Part shown: piece by piece, positions 61,512 to 64,000 of the stretch | Layout: each line of letters starts with the position of its first letter | How positions within the stretch are numbered: position 1 is the stretch's first letter | Assembly (NCBI RefSeq): GCF_007971525.1 | Contig: NZ_CP042437.1 | Coordinates: 5,270,001-5,334,000, forward strand | Length of the DNA stretch: 64,000 bases | Direction: 5' to 3' | Origin: Mucilaginibacter ginsenosidivorax | Lineage (GTDB): Bacteria; Bacteroidota; Bacteroidia; Sphingobacteriales; Sphingobacteriaceae | The notes under the pieces: generated by a model | What the model was told of the DNA's origin: nothing | What the model saw: only the letters and a program-made list of their open reading frames with translations | Database searches by the model: none | Program-made: the position numbers and the translations under genes

Positions 61512-64000
61512 ATGAAATCAATCACAAAATATCTACCTACATGGACAGGTAATAAGGCTGGCTTTTTTTTAATTGTCCTTTTAACAATTTCAGGCCTTGC
61601 GAAAGCGCAGACATCAATCAGGATCTCAGGACAGGTAAGCACGCAGAAAGGAGAGCCACTTGCAGGGGTGACCGTGAGTTTAAAAGGGAGCACCATTTCT
61701 ACATCTACTGATGCAAAAGGCAAGTATAGCATCAGCGCCGCTCAGGGAGAGGGTACCCTGGTATTTACCTATATCGGTTATATCAAACGTGAAATTGTTA
61801 TTAGCGGCAAAACAACGATCGACATTCAGTTAACAGAGGAGTCGAAGATCCTGGACGCGGTGGTCGTAGTCGCCTATGGTAACACCACCCAACGAACATC
61901 TACCGGTTCCTTACAGACAGTCAGTGCAAAGGAACTGCAGGATATACCGGCAGCACAGGTAACGCAAAAGCTGCAGGGTAAATTGGCAGGTGTTCAGATC
62001 AGCCAGGCAACCGGAAAGCCCGGACAGGGTATTCAGGTGCGGATCAGGGGTGCTGCTTCGATCTCCGCGGGTAGTGATCCGTTGTATGTTGTCGACGGGT
62101 TTCCGATAACAGGAGATATCAGCAGTATAAACGCGGACGAGATCGAAACGATCAGCGTACTGAAAGATGCCGCTTCAACTTCATTATACGGTTCACGCGC
62201 GGCCAACGGGGTGGTCCTGATCACCACGAAGCATGGAAAAAATGGCAAAACCGACATTCTCTTCAACAGCTACGTAGGGCTGCAAAAGGTGCCCCAGAAA
62301 GGCAGGCCGGATATGATGGATGCCACGGAATTTGCAGAGTTTAAAAAAGAATCTTTTGAAGATCTGGGTCAGCCGGTACCCGCGGCTTTTCAGAATCCCT
62401 CACAATACGGCAAGGGTTACGACTGGTATGCCGCCATGTTGCGCAGCGCTATAATTGAGAATTATAGTCTTACTGTAAATACCGGTACCGAAAGGTCGAG
62501 TTCTTCTGTGACGGGCAGCTTTTTTAACCAGGACGGCGTATTGCTCAATTCAAACTATAAGCGGTTTTCATTGCGGGCCAATAACGATTACAATCTGACC
62601 AATAATATTAAATTGGGCTTTAACCTGGCCCCAAGTTATGTGATTAATAACGCGCCGGCCACAGACGGGCTGTTTTATCAAGGGGGCGGCCTGATCAATA
62701 ATGCCCTGCTGACATGGCCTACATTACCCATATATAACCCCGATGGGTCGCTTACCAATAACGCAAACGGGGTGTTTCCAACGCCGAACTGGATCAATGC
62801 CATCCAGCAAATTGAGAATGTAACCAAAACTACACGCTTATTATCGAACGCCTACATCCAATATCAGCCCATAAAAGGCTTAACACTCAAATCGAGCATT
62901 AATATAGATCTCGGCCAGTCTGCCTACGATAATTTTAACCCGTCTACCGCTTCAAAGTCTTTTGCCTCCCTGCCCCCGGTAACAGCAAGTGGTTTTGAAT
63001 CCAATAATCGCTACACTTCCTGGTTAAATGAAAATATAGCTACATATAAAAGGACTTTCGGGGATCATACCTTTGAGTTGCTTGGCGGATTCACGGTTCA
63101 AAAGACACAGTCTAATTATAGCCAGATCAGGGGAACCAATTATCCCGATGACAGGATCCATGTTATTCAATCCGCGGTCAATATCGACAGGACAAATACT
63201 TACCAGGATATCCAGCAATATAACCTGCTTTCCTACTTATCAAGGATGACCTATAATTACAAGGGAAGGTATTTATTATCAGCGGCATTACGCCGTGATG
63301 GTTCGTCGCGCTTCGGGTCGGATAATAAATATGGTAATTTTCCGTCTGTCTCGGTTGGCTGGAACGTATCTGACGAAAGCTTTATGCAAAATATCAGCCA
63401 GGTTTCCTTGCTGAAGTTCCGCAGCAGTTATGGTGTGACAGGGAATAACAATATCGGTAACTATACGCAATATGCCAATATCAATTCATCAAATGCCATA
63501 TTCGGTTCAACAGTCGCCAGCGGCACCGCGGTTACTTCAATAGGTAATCGTAATCTTGGCTGGGAAACTACTAAACAATTCGACGCAGGACTTGACCTGG
63601 CGGTTTTTAACAACCGGATCACGTTTACCTATGACTATTATAATAAGAGAACAACCCATTTGCTCTTTAATCTTCCTGTCGCCCAAGAATCGGGTTTCTC
63701 CAACTTTATCAGTAATGTCGGGGAATTACAGTTCTGGGGCCACGAGTTTTCTGTAAACTCCAGCAACCTGACCGGCGCGTTCAAATGGAACAGCAGCTTC
63801 AATATCGCCTTCAGCGACAATAAAGTATTGGCATTGTCCGGGTTGAGTGACCGCATTTACGGAGATCATACAATCACTAAAGTAGGGGGCCGGATAGGTC
63901 AGCTTTATGGTTTGATACAGGATGGTGTTTATAAAAACCAGGCTGATTTTGACAATTCTCCTAAAAGTGTTGACTCGCAGGTTGGTACGATAAAGTACAG
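61512..64000 (+). CDS. SusC/RagA TonB-linked receptor, cut by the window end
   Basis: 829 codons are visible and the frame stays open to the edge. The signal peptide ends LAKAQ. A carboxypeptidase-regulatory-like domain (ISGQVSTQKGEPLAGVTV) follows at once, with no STN domain. The plug carries YVVDGFPITG and VLKDAASTSLYGSRAANGVV, and the barrel begins with DILFNSYVGLQK. Lacking STN and preceded by an AraC gene rather than FecIR, it belongs to a separately controlled transport unit. A SusD gene would be expected beyond the window. Confidence 0.93.
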   Translation, partial: MKSITKYLPTWTGNKAGFFLIVLLTISGLAKAQTSIRISGQVSTQKGEPLAGVTVSLKGSTISTSTDAKGKYSISAAQGEGTLVFTYIGYIKREIVISGKTTIDIQLTEESKILDAVVVVAYGNTTQRTSTGSLQTVSAKELQDIPAAQVTQKLQGKLAGVQISQATGKPGQGIQVRIRGAASISAGSDPLYVVDGFPITGDISSINADEIETISVLKDAASTSLYGSRAANGVVLITTKHGKNGKTDILFNSYVGLQKVPQKGRPDMMDATEFAEFKKESFEDLGQPVPAAFQNPSQYGKGYDWYAAMLRSAIIENYSLTVNTGTERSSSSVTGSFFNQDGVLLNSNYKRFSLRANNDYNLTNNIKLGFNLAPSYVINNAPATDGLFYQGGGLINNALLTWPTLPIYNPDGSLTNNANGVFPTPNWINAIQQIENVTKTTRLLSNAYIQYQPIKGLTLKSSINIDLGQSAYDNFNPSTASKSFASLPPVTASGFESNNRYTSWLNENIATYKRTFGDHTFELLGGFTVQKTQSNYSQIRGTNYPDDRIHVIQSAVNIDRTNTYQDIQQYNLLSYLSRMTYNYKGRYLLSAALRRDGSSRFGSDNKYGNFPSVSVGWNVSDESFMQNISQVSLLKFRSSYGVTGNNNIGNYTQYANINSSNAIFGSTVASGTAVTSIGNRNLGWETTKQFDAGLDLAVFNNRITFTYDYYNKRTTHLLFNLPVAQESGFSNFISNVGELQFWGHEFSVNSSNLTGAFKWNSSFNIAFSDNKVLALSGLSDRIYGDHTITKVGGRIGQLYGLIQDGVYKNQADFDNSPKSVDSQVGTIKY

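Overview
The window reads as a chromosomal segment of a Bacteroidota bacterium, most likely a Sphingobacteriaceae member close to Mucilaginibacter or Pedobacter. The reasons are four SusC/SusD-type genes with a fifth running off the right edge, two FecI/FecR sigma/anti-sigma pairs, STN-domain TonB receptors, many AraC regulators, promoter -7 boxes of the Bacteroidota type TAnnTTTG, and an absence of Shine-Dalgarno sequences. No rRNA, tRNA or CRISPR was seen.

Region 1 (1-19,380) is a degraded integrative mobilizable or conjugative element. It has a tyrosine recombinase with excisionase-type helix-turn-helix genes on both sides, direct repeats that could be recombinase arm sites, a ParA ATPase flanked by an AT-rich iteron array and a small partner protein, a hairpin-rich candidate oriT, MobC, a relaxase, and a VirD4/TraG-like coupling protein that has lost its C terminus. 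Between the recombinase and ParA sits a complete six-gene minus-strand operon: ECF sigma, FecR, SusC, SusD, TlpA-like thioredoxin, M16 peptidase. It could be cargo or older chromosome.

At about 19.32-19.37 kb the coupling-protein gene runs head-on into a lantibiotic dehydratase gene that is also cut off at its 3' side. This is a deletion or rearrangement scar.

Region 2 (20.5-43.5 kb) is an accessory block of hydrolases, oxidoreductases, membrane proteins and five AraC regulators (two paralogous pairs plus one). It also holds a TetR regulator, an M1 peptidase, a DUF305/YVTN/DUF2490 group, a decayed M28 peptidase and a frameshifted MFS transporter. Its main interest is regulatory. Five promoters share a tandem operator (two TGAGC-type half-sites exactly 23 bp apart), each followed 37 bp later by a -7-like box. 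Three other promoters share a different tandem operator (TTTGA half-sites 21 bp apart), each followed exactly 35 bp later by a perfect TAnnTTTG box. This looks like two previously unlisted AraC-type regulons packed into about 22 kb. The operators also fix several start codons.

Region 3 (43.9-64 kb) holds a MacB/FtsX-type permease on the minus strand, then a polysaccharide utilization locus. Its parts are ECF sigma, FecR, STN-type SusC, SusD, GH28, GH92, GH43 and GH29 enzymes, an AraC regulator facing back, and the start of another SusC gene that runs off the window. The enzyme set points to a fucose- and mannose-containing plant or microbial glycan, possibly pectic; this is inference.
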